Shown here: positions 32,360-41,946 of the stretch, one piece after another
How the letters are laid out: each line of letters starts with the position of its first letter
How positions within the stretch are numbered: position 1 is the first letter of the stretch
From: Bacteroidia bacterium
GTDB taxonomy: Bacteria; Bacteroidota; Bacteroidia; Bacteroidales; Prolixibacteraceae
Direction of reading: 5' to 3'
Assembly (NCBI GenBank): GCA_026391315.1
Contig: JAPLDT010000019.1
Span: 62,001-126,000, forward strand
DNA length: 64,000 bases
Made by a program: the position numbers and the translations under genes
Notes under the pieces: generated by a model
Database searches by the model: none
Told to the model about the DNA's origin: nothing
The model's input: only the letters and a program-made list of their open reading frames with translations

Positions 32360-35071
32360 TCAACCGTTTTTCTTAACATTTGCCTGTGCAGCTGCCAATC
32401 GGGCGATCGGAACGCGGAAAGGAGAACAGCTAACATAGTCTAAACCAACCCTGTCGCAGAACTCTACAGAACTTGGCTCACCGCCATGCTCACCGCAAAT
32501 ACCGATCTTCAGTCCCGGTTTTGTTGAACGGCCTTTGTTAACGCCCATCTCAACCAACAATCCAACACCGTGCTGATCCAGGATTTGGAAAGGATCATTT
32601 TTCAGGATGCCCCTGTCGAGATAATCAGGAAGGAACTTACCCGCATCGTCACGGGAGAATCCCATGGTCATTTGGGTAAGGTCGTTGGTCCCGAAAGAGA
32701 AGAAGTCGGCCTCTTTGGCGATTCCCTCAGCTGTCAGCGCCGCTCTTGGGACTTCAATCATGGTTCCAACCAGGTAATCAATTTTATCGTTACGTTCTGC
32801 AAATACCTGTTTGATGGTAGCATGGATCACGTCACTCTGATTTTTCAACTCAGCGACAGTTCCAACAAGCGGTACCATGATTTCAGGACGTGCATCGATG
32901 CCTTTGGCTTTCAGGTTCAGTGCAGCTTCGATGATCGCGCGAGCCTGCATCTCTGTAATTTCCGGATAGGTAATACCCAAACGGCAGCCACGGTGACCCA
33001 ACATCGGGTTGAACTCCTCAAGATCAGCAACTTTTTGTTTGACTTGATCCAATGTAAGACCCATCTCATCGGCCAACTCCTTTTGCATCGCCATTTCGTG
33101 CGGTACAAATTCGTGCAACGGCGGATCGAGCAAACGAATTGTCACACCATAACCGGCCATTGCTTCGAAGATCCCTTCGAAGTCGGCGCGCTGGTAAGGC
33201 AACAATTTTGCCAAAGCCTCTTTTCTTCCTTCAATGCTGGAAGAGAGGATCATTTCGCGCATGGCCTTGATACGGGCCCCTTCGAAGAACATGTGCTCGG
33301 TACGGCAAAGGCCGATACCTTTGGCGCCAAACTGACGGGCTTTCATGGCATCATGTGGCGTATCCGCGTTGGTACGGACAGACATGCGGGTATATTTGTC
33401 GGCCAGTTCCATGATTTTAGCGAAATCATCACTGATGGTAGCTTCCTGGGTTATTACTTTTCCGTCGAAAACTTCACCTGTTGAACCATTCAGAGAGATC
33501 CAATCGCCTTCGTTGTACACTATTCCACTGGCTTCCATGGTACGGGTCTTGTAGTTGATCCTCAAAGCGCCGGCGCCTGAAACGCAACATTTTCCCATTC
33601 CGCGCGCCACAACAGCCGCATGAGAGGTCATGCCTCCGCGGGCGGTCAGGATTCCACGGGCAATGTTCATCCCTTCCAAATCTTCGGGGGAGGTTTCAAT
33701 CCTTACCAGGATGGAGTGGTCATAATTTTTCGCTTCATCGGCAAAGAAAACGATTTGGCCGGTAGCGGCGCCCGGTGAAGCCGGCAGACCTTTGGCAATC
33801 AATTTGGCTGTTTTGAGTGCGTTTACATCAAAAACAGGGTGCAAAAGTTCGTCCAGTTTGTTGGGCTCAACGCGCAACATCGCTGTTTTTTCATCGATTT
33901 TACCTTCGCTCAACAGATCAACGGCAATTTTCAACATCGCGGCGCCGGTACGTTTACCATTACGCGTTTGCAGCAACCAAAGTTTTCCATCCTGAATGGT
34001 AAACTCGATATCCTGCATATCCTTGTAGTGACCTTCCAGTTTCTCCTGGATCTCCATCAACTGAGCGTATGCTTTTGGCATGGTCTCTTCGAGGGAGGGG
34101 AATTTGGTAGCACGCTCTTCTTCGGTGACATTTTGCAGTTCGGCCCATCGCATCGATCCAATTTTGGTAATCTGCTGGGGTGTGCGGATACCGGCAACAA
34201 CATCCTCGCCTTGCGCGTTGACGAGGTACTCGCCGATAAACATATTTTCGCCGGTCGATGCATCACGGGTAAAACCAACACCGGTGGCAGAGTTACCACC
34301 CATGTTTCCAAACACCATGGCCTGAACATTGACGGCGGTTCCCCACTCAACAGGTATATTGTTAAGCTTCCGGTAGTAGATGGCACGGTCGTTCATCCAG
34401 CTTTCGAATACAGCCGCAACGGCGCCCCAAAGTTGCTCCCATGGGTCGACCGGGAAATCTTTACCCGTCACTTTCAATACGGCAGCTTTGAAGCGCTGTA
34501 CCAGTGTTTTCAGATTAGCTACGGTGAACTCGGTATCTTCCTTGATACCGACCTCCTCTTTCATGTGCTCGATGATCTCTTCGAAAGGATCAATATCCGT
34601 TTTGCTGTGTGGTTTCATTCCCAAAACAACGTCGCCATACATTTGTACGAAACGACGATAGGAATCCCAGGCAAAACGGGGATTTCCTGATTTTAAAGCA
34701 ATACCCTCAACAGCAACATCATTTAATCCAAGGTTCAGGATGGTATCCATCATACCAGGCATGGATGCCCTTGCTCCTGACCTGACCGAAACCAGGCAGG
34801 GGTTTTCTTTTGACCCAAATTTGGTTCCTGTAATATTTTCGATGGTTGCCACAGCGGCCTGTACATCTTTTTCAATCAAAGCAAAGGCTGCTTTTCTTCC
34901 TTTTTCGGTAAACTCGGTACAAACTTCAGTGGTAATGGTGAATCCCGGAGGAACAGGAACACCGATCAGGTTCATCTCTGCGAGGTTGGCGCCCTTGCCA
35001 CCCAGCAAATTTTTCATCTCTGCACGGCCTTCAGCCTGGCCGTTGCCGAATGTATAAACATACTTCGTCAT
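32360..35071 (-). CDS. ppdK: Pyruvate, phosphate dikinase
   Basis: 903 residues; reversibly converts pyruvate, ATP and phosphate to phosphoenolpyruvate, AMP and pyrophosphate, common in anaerobic Bacteroidota for glycolysis or gluconeogenesis. The N-terminal ATP-grasp domain opens with [12 protein letters not shown]. The swivelling phosphohistidine domain has [16 protein letters not shown] (His near 484). The C-terminal PEP/pyruvate domain has LCRTEHMF and the catalytic Cys in [10 protein letters not shown]. It is monocistronic with a recognisable promoter and terminator. Confidence 0.97.
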   Translation of the reverse strand: MTKYVYTFGNGQAEGRAEMKNLLGGKGANLAEMNLIGVPVPPGFTITTEVCTEFTEKGRKAAFALIEKDVQAAVATIENITGTKFGSKENPCLVSVRSGARASMPGMMDTILNLGLNDVAVEGIALKSGNPRFAWDSYRRFVQMYGDVVLGMKPHSKTDIDPFEEIIEHMKEEVGIKEDTEFTVANLKTLVQRFKAAVLKVTGKDFPVDPWEQLWGAVAAVFESWMNDRAIYYRKLNNIPVEWGTAVNVQAMVFGNMGGNSATGVGFTRDASTGENMFIGEYLVNAQGEDVVAGIRTPQQITKIGSMRWAELQNVTEEERATKFPSLEETMPKAYAQLMEIQEKLEGHYKDMQDIEFTIQDGKLWLLQTRNGKRTGAAMLKIAVDLLSEGKIDEKTAMLRVEPNKLDELLHPVFDVNALKTAKLIAKGLPASPGAATGQIVFFADEAKNYDHSILVRIETSPEDLEGMNIARGILTARGGMTSHAAVVARGMGKCCVSGAGALRINYKTRTMEASGIVYNEGDWISLNGSTGEVFDGKVITQEATISDDFAKIMELADKYTRMSVRTNADTPHDAMKARQFGAKGIGLCRTEHMFFEGARIKAMREMILSSSIEGRKEALAKLLPYQRADFEGIFEAMAGYGVTIRLLDPPLHEFVPHEMAMQKELADEMGLTLDQVKQKVADLEEFNPMLGHRGCRLGITYPEITEMQARAIIEAALNLKAKGIDARPEIMVPLVGTVAELKNQSDVIHATIKQVFAERNDKIDYLVGTMIEVPRAALTAEGIAKEADFFSFGTNDLTQMTMGFSRDDAGKFLPDYLDRGILKNDPFQILDQHGVGLLVEMGVNKGRSTKPGLKIGICGEHGGEPSSVEFCDRVGLDYVSCSPFRVPIARLAAAQANVKKNG

Positions 35072-35113
35072 AAAATAAATATTTGGTTTGAGAATTTTTA
35101 CTTTAAATTGCCC

Positions 35114-35122
35114 GCAAAGTTA
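35114..35122 (-). promoter_or_regulatory. ppdK -7 element
   Basis: TAACTTTGC on the minus strand matches TAnnTTTGC and sits about 43 bases before the ppdK start. The -33 element is weak. Confidence 0.5.
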
Positions 35123-35157
35123 AACTTTATAACTTAACGATTTAATGATAATTACCC

Positions 35158-35166
35158 TATTTTTGC
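35158..35166 (+). promoter_or_regulatory. -7 element of the DUF2520 gene
   Basis: TATTTTTGC matches TAnnTTTGC and ends 14 bases before the start codon at 35181, so the leader would be very short. No clear -33 TTG is present. Confidence 0.45.
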
Positions 35167-35180
35167 AAAAAAGTTATTGA

Positions 35181-35948
35181 ATGCGGATCGTAATTCTTGG
35201 TACCGGAAATTTAGCCACCCAACTTGGAATGGCGCTTCATGCGCAACATGCTGAAATTATTCAGGTTTATGGTCGCACCGGTACGAGCGCTTCTGATTTG
35301 GCCAATTTACTGGGATGTACTTCCACCACTTCCAAACAGGAAATTATCACGGACGCTGACCTGTATATCCTGGCAGTATCAGAAGCGGCCATCCCTGAGA
35401 TATTGACAGACGCCCCTTTCCGGGACCGATTGATCGTGCACACCTCGGGTAGTATTTCCATAGATGTGCTGACATCCTTCTCCAACAATTACGGGGTTTT
35501 CTACCCATTGCAAACGTTGTCCAAACAAAAAGCTGTCGATTTCAGCGCAGTCCCAATCTGTATTGAGGCAAACAGCGTGGAGAACCTGGAAAAACTGAAC
35601 AAATTGGCGAAAACCATCTCGGATCAGGTGTTCGAAATTAATTCAACCCAGCGAAGGCAACTTCATCTGGCTGCTGTTTTTGTTTGCAACTTCGTGAACC
35701 ATTTATACGCCATCGGAGAAAAATTACTACAGGAACAGCATCTCAACTTCAACCTGCTAAAGCCATTGATCGCCGAAACGGCGCAAAAAGCGATGTTGTT
35801 TTCCCCGCCGGATGTTCAGACAGGACCAGCGATCCGTGACAACCAGAAAATCATGGAGTTACACCTCCAGATGCTGGAACAACATCCCGCATGGCAAAAA
35901 TTATATGAGTTAATCAGCAAGGACATCACTCGGTTCCATCAGGTGTAA
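35181..35948 (+). CDS. Rossmann-fold oxidoreductase-like protein (DUF2520)
   Basis: 255 residues. An N-terminal dinucleotide-binding motif VILGTGNLATQLGMAL (residues 4-19) resembles pyrroline-5-carboxylate reductase-like proteins. This is followed by the HTSGSISIDVL segment and a helical DUF2520 C-terminal domain (FVCNFVNHLYAIGEKLL, SPPDVQTGPAIRDN). The biochemical function is not established for the family. It lies upstream of kdsC on the same strand but is separated from it by a 340-base repeat-filled gap. Confidence 0.85.
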   Translation: MRIVILGTGNLATQLGMALHAQHAEIIQVYGRTGTSASDLANLLGCTSTTSKQEIITDADLYILAVSEAAIPEILTDAPFRDRLIVHTSGSISIDVLTSFSNNYGVFYPLQTLSKQKAVDFSAVPICIEANSVENLEKLNKLAKTISDQVFEINSTQRRQLHLAAVFVCNFVNHLYAIGEKLLQEQHLNFNLLKPLIAETAQKAMLFSPPDVQTGPAIRDNQKIMELHLQMLEQHPAWQKLYELISKDITRFHQV

Positions 35949-36042
35949 CTGAAAAAGGACAAAGAAGGCTGAGGAAAAACGAAGGGGAGATAGGGCGAGG
36001 GGGAGATGGGGAGAAAGGAACTCCTTAAATTGAGACAATTTT

Positions 36043-36175
36043 TATCCCGCAGGGATTAAATGTGAATAGCCCGGGGTTAAGCGACGAAGGAGCGATACCC
36101 CGGGTCATAGAAAGGCAAAAAAACAACGTCCGCAGTGGCATTAGGGAAATGTGTTCAGGATTGTTTCGGACGGAA
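36043..36175 (+). repeat. AGCCCGGGG-type dispersed repeat, copy 1
   Basis: ATCCCGCAGGGAT, then AATAGCCCGGGGT, AGCGACGAAGGAGCGA, ACCCCGGGT, and finally GTCCGCAGTGGC and TCGGACGG. A second copy lies at 37173-37308. The adjacent 35950-36042 is purine-rich low-complexity sequence. No gene is seen in the 340-base gap. Confidence 0.75.
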
Positions 36176-36288
36176 GGCTGCGAATCATTTCTGAAGCAAA
36201 AGGACAGAAAAGAGAACTGAGAATGAGAAATAGAATTAATAGATAAAACATTATAACACAACATACTACAGACATATTTTTAGTTATT

Positions 36289-36819
36289 ATGATATTTTTT
36301 AAAGAAGAACTAAGTAAAATAAAAGGATTTGTATTTGACGTTGATGGGGTAATCTCCCACAACGTCTTAACGCTCTCACCCGACGGTGATCCTGTCCGTA
36401 CAGCCAACATGAAAGATGGTTACGCCATCATGTACGCCATCCGACTCGGATATCCTATCTGTATCATCACAGGCGGTAGGACTCAAGACACCAGAGGCCG
36501 GCTTGAGAGGTTGGGTATCACTCATGTGTACATGGGAACTCTGGATAAAGTTCCCTGCCTCAACGATTTTCTAAGCAAAAGCGGGCTGACAGCTGATCAG
36601 ATTCTCTACATGGGAGACGATATACCCGATTACAATGTGATGACCAAAGTCGGACTAGCGGTATGCCCGAACGATGCGGCATCCGAAATCAAAGAGATCT
36701 CGGCCTATATTTCCGACAGAAACGGAGGCGAAGGATGCGTCAGGGATGTCATAGAACAGGTACTGCGCTCCCAGGGGAAATGGAGCCATCCGGAGGAGAT
36801 AAATTGGAGCAGCTTTTGA
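36289..36819 (+). CDS. kdsC: KDO 8-phosphate phosphatase (KdsC-type HAD)
   Basis: 176 residues of the small capless HAD family that dephosphorylates 3-deoxy-manno-octulosonate 8-phosphate for lipopolysaccharide core synthesis. Motif I is FDVDGV (Asp18, Asp20), motif II ITGG, and motif IV MGDDIPDYNVM. The substrate-selectivity tail RNGGEGCVRDVIE near the C-terminus supports KdsC over other HAD phosphatases. Length matches the family. Confidence 0.9.
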   Translation: MIFFKEELSKIKGFVFDVDGVISHNVLTLSPDGDPVRTANMKDGYAIMYAIRLGYPICIITGGRTQDTRGRLERLGITHVYMGTLDKVPCLNDFLSKSGLTADQILYMGDDIPDYNVMTKVGLAVCPNDAASEIKEISAYISDRNGGEGCVRDVIEQVLRSQGKWSHPEEINWSSF

Positions 36820-37172
36820 GGAAAGACGGAGAGACGGATAATGACGGAGGGACAAAATGACGGAGAGACTGAGAAAGACTTGGGGACTTGGGGACTTAGA
36901 GACTGGGGGACTAGGAGACAAAATGAGCAGATATAACTTGCACTCCCTGAGCCTGTCGAAGGGTAAAAGGGTAATACTTGGATTTAGGTCCCTGAGCTTG
37001 TCGAAGGGGGGTTATGGGACTGAAACGGGGAAACAAAGAGACGGAGAAAATGGGAAAATAGGACGATGAGATTGGACCCAGGGAAAAATAATGTGAAAAT
37101 TGGAAAATGTGGAAATGTGAAAATTGGCAGTCTCACCTAAATTACCCGACCACAATGTTGATTCCTCTCAAA
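36820..37172. repeat. Repeat-filled intergenic region after kdsC
   Basis: Low-complexity GACGGAGAGAC-type sequence (36825-36880) is followed by two direct copies of TCCCTGAGCYTGTCGAAGGG (36944-36963 and 36989-37008). An AATGTGAAAATTGG unit with a second half-copy lies at about 37089-37127. No gene is credible here. Confidence 0.75.
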
Positions 37173-37308
37173 TCCTACCCCGGAGGGGTTACATGTTAAT
37201 AGCCCGGGGTACAGCGACGAAGGAGCGACACCCCGGGTTGGGAATGATAACGAAAGTGCCGTCCGCGTTAGCATGCTAAAAAAAGTTGGTACGTTAATTT
37301 CGGACGGC
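37173..37308 (+). repeat. AGCCCGGGG-type dispersed repeat, copy 2
   Basis: Same plan as 36043-36175: ACCCCGGAGGGGT replaces the first stem with paired changes, followed by AATAGCCCGGGGT, AGCGACGAAGGAGCGA and ACCCCGGGT, and GTCCGCGTTAGC with TTTCGGACGG at the end. Confidence 0.75.
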
Positions 37309-37350
37309 AGGAATTAATGATGAAAAGAGAAACAAAATAAAAATATCGTT

Positions 37351-38775
37351 ATGGGAAGAAATTCCAAAAATTTGCCTCTTTTGCAGAATGTAGAGATTCT
37401 CGATGCCGGTGCGGAGGGTAAAGCGGTCGCAAGGGTGGAAGGAATCGTTGTGTTTACAACCAACGTGATACCGGGCGATGTGGTGGATATCCAGGTCACA
37501 AAAAAGAGAGAGAAATACATGGAGGGAAAGGTGGTGGCCATTCAGAAACCTTCACCTGACCGTATTGAGGCGTTTTGCGAACATTTCGACCTTTGCGGAG
37601 GATGCAAATGGCAATACCTTCCCTACGACAAACAGCTTTTCTACAAGCAAAAACAGGTAGTTGATCAACTGACACGAATCGGAAAAGTGAATATCCCCAT
37701 GCTTCATCCAATCACTGGTTCTCAGAATACCACTTTTTATCGCAATAAACTAGAATTTACCTTCTCGAACAGGCGATGGCTCTCCGAAGAGGAGATTCGT
37801 TCCGGCAATGAAATAAGCGATCAGGACGTTCTTGGATTTCACATACCTGGAATGTTCGACAAGGTAATGGATATCCGGAAATGCTGGCTTCAGCCCTCCC
37901 CTTCCAACGAAATTCGCAATGCTGTACGTGGTTATGCACTCGAACACAAACTTCCATTTTTCGACCTGAGAAACAGAAGCGGCCTGCTCCGCACCATTAC
38001 CGTCCGTTCCACCGAAAAGGGAGAAGTCATGGTCATAGTCGTTTTCTATTATTATAACAAGACAGAATGCGAGGGATTGCTGAATTTCATTGCTGACAGC
38101 TTTCCACAAGTCTCCTCGTTGCTATATGTCATCAATGAAAAAGGCAACGATACCATTACCGACCAGGGGGTCATCGTGTTCAAAGGGAAAGACCATCTTG
38201 TCGAAGAGATGGAAGGCTTAAAATTTATTGTAGGTCCGAAGTCCTTTTACCAGACCAATTCGACCCAGGCACACGAACTTTACAAAATTGCACGGCAAAT
38301 GGCCGGGCTTACCGGTAATGAAATTGTTTACGACCTCTATACCGGTACCGGTACCATTGCCAATTTCGTAGCCGGAAGTGCAAGAAAAGTGATTGGGATC
38401 GAGTACGTGCCTGAGGCGATCGCGGATGCAAAGATCAATTCTGAAAACAACGGGATTCACAATACCCTCTTTTTCGCCGGTGACATGAAGGATATTTTGA
38501 CTGAATCATTCGTTAAAGAAAATGGCCGGCCGGATGTGATCATCACTGATCCGCCAAGGGCTGGAATGGATGAAAAAGTGGTGCAGGCAATATTGGCAGC
38601 CTCCCCCGACCGGATCGTTTACGTCAGTTGCAACCCTGCTACTCAAGCCCGCGACCTGCAATTAATGCAACAACATTATACGGTTAAGGAGGTGCACCCG
38701 GTTGATATGTTCCCGCATACACACCATGTTGAGAATGTTGTTTTATTGGAGCGACTCCAAAAAGAGGAAGAATAA
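37351..38775 (+). CDS. rlmD: 23S rRNA (uracil-5-)-methyltransferase, RlmD/RumA family
   Basis: 474 residues. An N-terminal TRAM domain (about 10-70) is followed by a cysteine cluster for a 4Fe-4S centre (CEHFDLCGGCKWQYL, near residue 73). The C-terminal SAM methyltransferase has DLYTGTGTIA, ITDPPRAGMD and the nucleophile VYVSCNP. It methylates C5 of a uridine in 23S rRNA. RlmD is the usual name for the single Bacteroidota member, but RlmCD or TrmA-like specificity cannot be excluded. It converges on cysK across a long inverted repeat. Confidence 0.88.
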   Translation: MGRNSKNLPLLQNVEILDAGAEGKAVARVEGIVVFTTNVIPGDVVDIQVTKKREKYMEGKVVAIQKPSPDRIEAFCEHFDLCGGCKWQYLPYDKQLFYKQKQVVDQLTRIGKVNIPMLHPITGSQNTTFYRNKLEFTFSNRRWLSEEEIRSGNEISDQDVLGFHIPGMFDKVMDIRKCWLQPSPSNEIRNAVRGYALEHKLPFFDLRNRSGLLRTITVRSTEKGEVMVIVVFYYYNKTECEGLLNFIADSFPQVSSLLYVINEKGNDTITDQGVIVFKGKDHLVEEMEGLKFIVGPKSFYQTNSTQAHELYKIARQMAGLTGNEIVYDLYTGTGTIANFVAGSARKVIGIEYVPEAIADAKINSENNGIHNTLFFAGDMKDILTESFVKENGRPDVIITDPPRAGMDEKVVQAILAASPDRIVYVSCNPATQARDLQLMQQHYTVKEVHPVDMFPHTHHVENVVLLERLQKEEE

Positions 38776-38872
38776 TGTGAAAATTGGGAAATGTGAAAAT
38801 GTGGAAATTAGCTCAGCATTCGTACGTAGCGATCATTTCCACATTTTCACATTTTCCAATTTTCACATTTTA
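38774..38872. repeat. Inverted pair of AATGTGAAAATTGG repeats between convergent genes
   Basis: AATGTGAAAATTGGGAAATG-type sequence (38774-38808) is mirrored by CATTTTCACATTTTCCAATT-type sequence (38837-38872). Each copy runs in the sense direction of the gene it follows (rlmD and cysK). The pair can form a hairpin of about 30 bp and probably ends both transcripts. Confidence 0.8.
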
Positions 38873-39781
38873 GAATAACCCTTCAATCGACAGGTACTTT
38901 TCACCACTGTCATAAACAAAGGTTAGAATGGTCGATCCCTTTGGAATTTCAGGGAGTTTCTTGGCCACTGCAGCCAGCGATGCTCCTGAGGAGATCCCGA
39001 TAAACAGACCCTCTTCCCGGGCAGCTCTTTTGGTGTAGGTAAAAGCCTCATCCTTATCAATTTGGATAGTCCCGTCGAGGTACTCCAGCTTAAGATTTTG
39101 AGGAATAAAACCTGCTCCGATACCCTGGATCGGATGAGGACCGGGTGCTCCACCACTAATGACAGGCGATGCCTGAGGCTCTACGGCAAAGACCTTCACA
39201 TTGGGAAATTTCTTCTTCAGAACTTTTGCAACGCCTGAAATATGGCCACCTGTTCCAACACCGGTAATCAGGTAGTCTATTCCGTTCGGAAAATCAGAGA
39301 TAATTTCCGCAGCAGTATATTTTTCATGTGCTGTGATGTTGTCCGGATTATCGAATTGCATCGGAATCCATGAATTCTTAATCTGCGCAGACAACTCCTG
39401 TGCTTTGGCAATCGCCCCTTTCATTCCGAACTCTCTTGGGGTAAGTTCCAATTCAGCACCGTAAGCAGTCAGTATGCTTCTGCGCTCAACCGACATCGAA
39501 TCAGGCATCGTCAGAATCAGTCGATAGCCTTTTACCGCCGCAACAAGCGCCAGGCCAATACCAGTATTTCCGGACGTGGGTTCAATGATTACGGTACCTT
39601 TTTTGAGGACTCCGCTTTTTTCGGCCTCTTCGACCATCGTCAAAGCGATACGGTCCTTGATGCTGCCGCCAGGGTTGGCTTTCTCCAATTTTGCATACAC
39701 CTGGTAACCGGCCGGGAAAAGCCTGTTGATACGCACATGCGGCGTATTCCCTATGGTTTGTAAAATATTTTCAGCCTTCAT
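38870..39781 (-). CDS. cysK: Cysteine synthase A (O-acetylserine sulfhydrylase)
   Basis: 303 residues of PLP-dependent fold type II. The PLP lysine is Lys42 in [11 protein letters not shown]. The substrate loop is [13 protein letters not shown] near residue 67, the phosphate-binding loop is TGVGTGGH near 176, and the final serine motif is GISSGAS. It makes cysteine from O-acetylserine and sulphide. No cysE is adjacent. The stop codon abuts the repeat shared with rlmD. Confidence 0.95.
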   Translation of the reverse strand: MKAENILQTIGNTPHVRINRLFPAGYQVYAKLEKANPGGSIKDRIALTMVEEAEKSGVLKKGTVIIEPTSGNTGIGLALVAAVKGYRLILTMPDSMSVERRSILTAYGAELELTPREFGMKGAIAKAQELSAQIKNSWIPMQFDNPDNITAHEKYTAAEIISDFPNGIDYLITGVGTGGHISGVAKVLKKKFPNVKVFAVEPQASPVISGGAPGPHPIQGIGAGFIPQNLKLEYLDGTIQIDKDEAFTYTKRAAREEGLFIGISSGASLAAVAKKLPEIPKGSTILTFVYDSGEKYLSIEGLF

Positions 39782-39924
39782 AATCTTATAAGTTGATTAT
39801 TAAATTTCCACAACAAATATCAGGTAACTTATTTTTCTATAAAATACCTGATTTAGGGTATATTTCATGATGATTTTACGAATATTCAGGAAGAATGTCA
39901 CTTCTCAATGTCTATTTTTCATTT

Positions 39925-40019
39925 AGGGTCCTTTGTGTAGCCCTTTGAGAAATCTTTGTGTTTAAATTTTAAATATTCACCACGAAGGACACTAAGGATC
40001 TCACAAAGGACACAAAGAA
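39925..40019. repeat. Imperfect inverted repeat CTTTGTG/CACAAAG
   Basis: CCTTTGTGTAGCCCTTTGAG... is mirrored by ...CTCACAAAGGACACAAAG, including CACCACGAAGGACACTAAGG. It ends 18 bases before the 40038 stop codon and may terminate that gene. Similar words form the hairpin at 13223 and, in another version, at 60355. Confidence 0.6.
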
Positions 40020-40037
40020 ACTTGCCTGAACAATTAT

Positions 40038-40913
40038 CTACGATTCCGCTTCAACCGTTAACAGGGCTAAATTCTCCTTCCGACGGTAGTAAATAGTGAA
40101 TCCTCCGATGGCCAATGCCAGGAAGATCACAGCCAATAGGGAGCCTTCGAAACCAAATTCACCGCCATTCCAGATTGTATCAGTGGTTCGGGATTGCGTG
40201 ATCAATGAATATTCAGAATTACCGCTTACACTGAATCCATAAATTGTACCCTGGAAGAAATTCCAGCTAAAATGGAGTGCGATGGGCATCCACAATGATT
40301 TGATGAAAATATAGGGCAATCCGAGTAATAAGCCAGCCATTACAATGGAAAGAAAACTGTAGGAGGTAAAATGTGCGTTACCCATGTGAACCGCTGAGAA
40401 AAACAAGGAAGAGATCACCAACGCAATCCATCTGTTCATCGAACCCATCAGATTATTGAGAATATATCCCCTGAAAAACAGTTCTTCCGTGAAGGCGACC
40501 GCCACAAACAGAACGACCGAGAAAAAGAAATTCGCTGCATCAGGATTTGTCCCGACCCAGGCAATTTGATGCAAAACCAGCAACAGCAGAAATCCAGTAG
40601 TAATCATGATGATTCCCGTCAGTAAGCCTAACAAACTCTCCTTTCGGATATTTTCCATTCCGAAACCTAAACTTTGAAATGAGTCTCTGTCGACCCATCT
40701 GCGGAAAATTGCCACCACCGCTAACACACCTACCAGCATAAATAACTCGATCACTGTGGCTTGAAAAGTATTTGGATGAAACTGTTTATCCGACAAATTA
40801 ATTCCCAGGGTGACCAGTGCAAGAATCTGGGAAATAGCGACAAATAAACCAAATGGAATCAGGATGAGAAGTATTCTGATCCAACCACGGGAGGGCTTAC
40901 TGATTTTGCTCAT
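40038..40913 (-). CDS. CPBP family intramembrane metalloprotease
   Basis: 291 residues with about eight predicted membrane helices. The Abi/CPBP motifs are visible: EELFFRGYIL (EExxxR, near residue 142), FFSAVHMGNAHF (FxxxH) and HFSWNFF. The family includes the CAAX-processing Rce1 proteases. In bacteria the substrate is usually unknown. Single gene between cysK and a toxin-antitoxin pair; no partner bacteriocin gene is seen. Confidence 0.85.
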   Translation of the reverse strand: MSKISKPSRGWIRILLILIPFGLFVAISQILALVTLGINLSDKQFHPNTFQATVIELFMLVGVLAVVAIFRRWVDRDSFQSLGFGMENIRKESLLGLLTGIIMITTGFLLLLVLHQIAWVGTNPDAANFFFSVVLFVAVAFTEELFFRGYILNNLMGSMNRWIALVISSLFFSAVHMGNAHFTSYSFLSIVMAGLLLGLPYIFIKSLWMPIALHFSWNFFQGTIYGFSVSGNSEYSLITQSRTTDTIWNGGEFGFEGSLLAVIFLALAIGGFTIYYRRKENLALLTVEAES

Positions 40914-40968
40914 AAAGTTGTATTTAAGTTACTGTTTAAACTATTAGCCCAGAGCGAGAAATGATGAG

Positions 40969-41595
40969 TTACCTCAAATAATCGCTTACAGCCTTCCGAA
41001 TCCCTGTTTTAACGCTCTCCCATGTTTGCTTTTTAAAACTGACCGGGGTTTCGCTTTCATCGGCATCAACAAAATAGGTGATGGCATGGGGTATACTTAT
41101 TGCCAGCATCTGACTGGGGAATTTTTGTTTGTGCCAGTCCATCATTTGCTGTAAAGAATAATGCCGAAGCAATTCGTAGATATCCCAAAAGTCCTTTTTC
41201 TTTCCACGCCCAAGAACGGCCTGTATTTTCATCGCAGCAATGTCGGCACTACTGTAGAATCTAATCCCATCCTGCTCTTCAATCAATGAAATTGGCAAAT
41301 GGGGATAATAAACGAGATCCACTTTAATGTCATCAATAAAGCAGAAAATCCCAAAATAGGTATGCTGTTGTTTGTAGACAAACCTCTCTTCGAAAAGATT
41401 TTCCAAATCATTCACCAATTGAGGCTGATCAAATTTCTCATGTAAAAACAGATCAATGTCAATTGAACTACGATGCCCATAACGAAGCGACAAAGCAGTT
41501 CCTCCCACCAAAGAAAAGCGGTGAAGCGAGGGCATTTCCATGAGCTCTTTTAGTAAGGAAAGAGTCCTGGGTTCAACTGTCTCAACGTGTAGCAT
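40969..41595 (-). CDS. Nucleotidyltransferase-like toxin (AbiEii/AbiGii family)
   Basis: 208 residues. The nucleotidyltransferase core is intact: GGTALSLRYGHRSSIDIDLF (residues 31-50), with the GG and DxD motifs, then KVDLVYYP for the third carboxylate. C-terminal helices follow (KIQAVLGRGKKKDFWDIYELL). Such proteins transfer nucleotides to tRNA or other targets and act as toxins. It overlaps the upstream 100-residue gene by 46 bases, the usual layout of this pair. Confidence 0.8.
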   Translation of the reverse strand: MLHVETVEPRTLSLLKELMEMPSLHRFSLVGGTALSLRYGHRSSIDIDLFLHEKFDQPQLVNDLENLFEERFVYKQQHTYFGIFCFIDDIKVDLVYYPHLPISLIEEQDGIRFYSSADIAAMKIQAVLGRGKKKDFWDIYELLRHYSLQQMMDWHKQKFPSQMLAISIPHAITYFVDADESETPVSFKKQTWESVKTGIRKAVSDYLR

Positions 41596-41852
41596 CTGAA
41601 TTCATCAATGGGTTTATCAATGATGGCACTGGCAAAATAAATGGTGTGTAATGGCAAAAATTTGGCTTTCAGCAACGCCTCCGTTACTTTTTCATCGCCG
41701 TAATACCTGCGGCACTGGCGGATATCCTCCACATCGCCCCGCTCAAAAACCCTTTCGATAACAAAGTTGGCCTTGGCATCATAGTCGATCTGCTCAAAGT
41801 TCACATCCCAGAAGATGCGCTTGGCGAAGATGGGTTTTGGCTTGCTGTTCAT
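41550..41852 (-). CDS. Antitoxin-like partner of the nucleotidyltransferase
   Basis: 100 residues without catalytic motifs: IFWDVNFEQIDYDAKANFVIERVFERGDVEDI at the N-terminal half, then YYGDEKVTEALLKAKFLP. From memory this matches a small Bacteroidota family (DUF6922-like) found directly before AbiEii-type toxins. It overlaps the toxin gene by 46 bases and precedes it, as an antitoxin would. Confidence 0.65.
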   Translation of the reverse strand: MNSKPKPIFAKRIFWDVNFEQIDYDAKANFVIERVFERGDVEDIRQCRRYYGDEKVTEALLKAKFLPLHTIYFASAIIDKPIDEFRCYTLRQLNPGLFPY

Positions 41853-41946
41853 ACTGCTAAAATAATCAAATCTACTTTCAATTGTATTGTCTCATTCTCT
41901 CAGTGCTCATTTTCACATTTCCATATTAGCACATTTCCCAATTATC

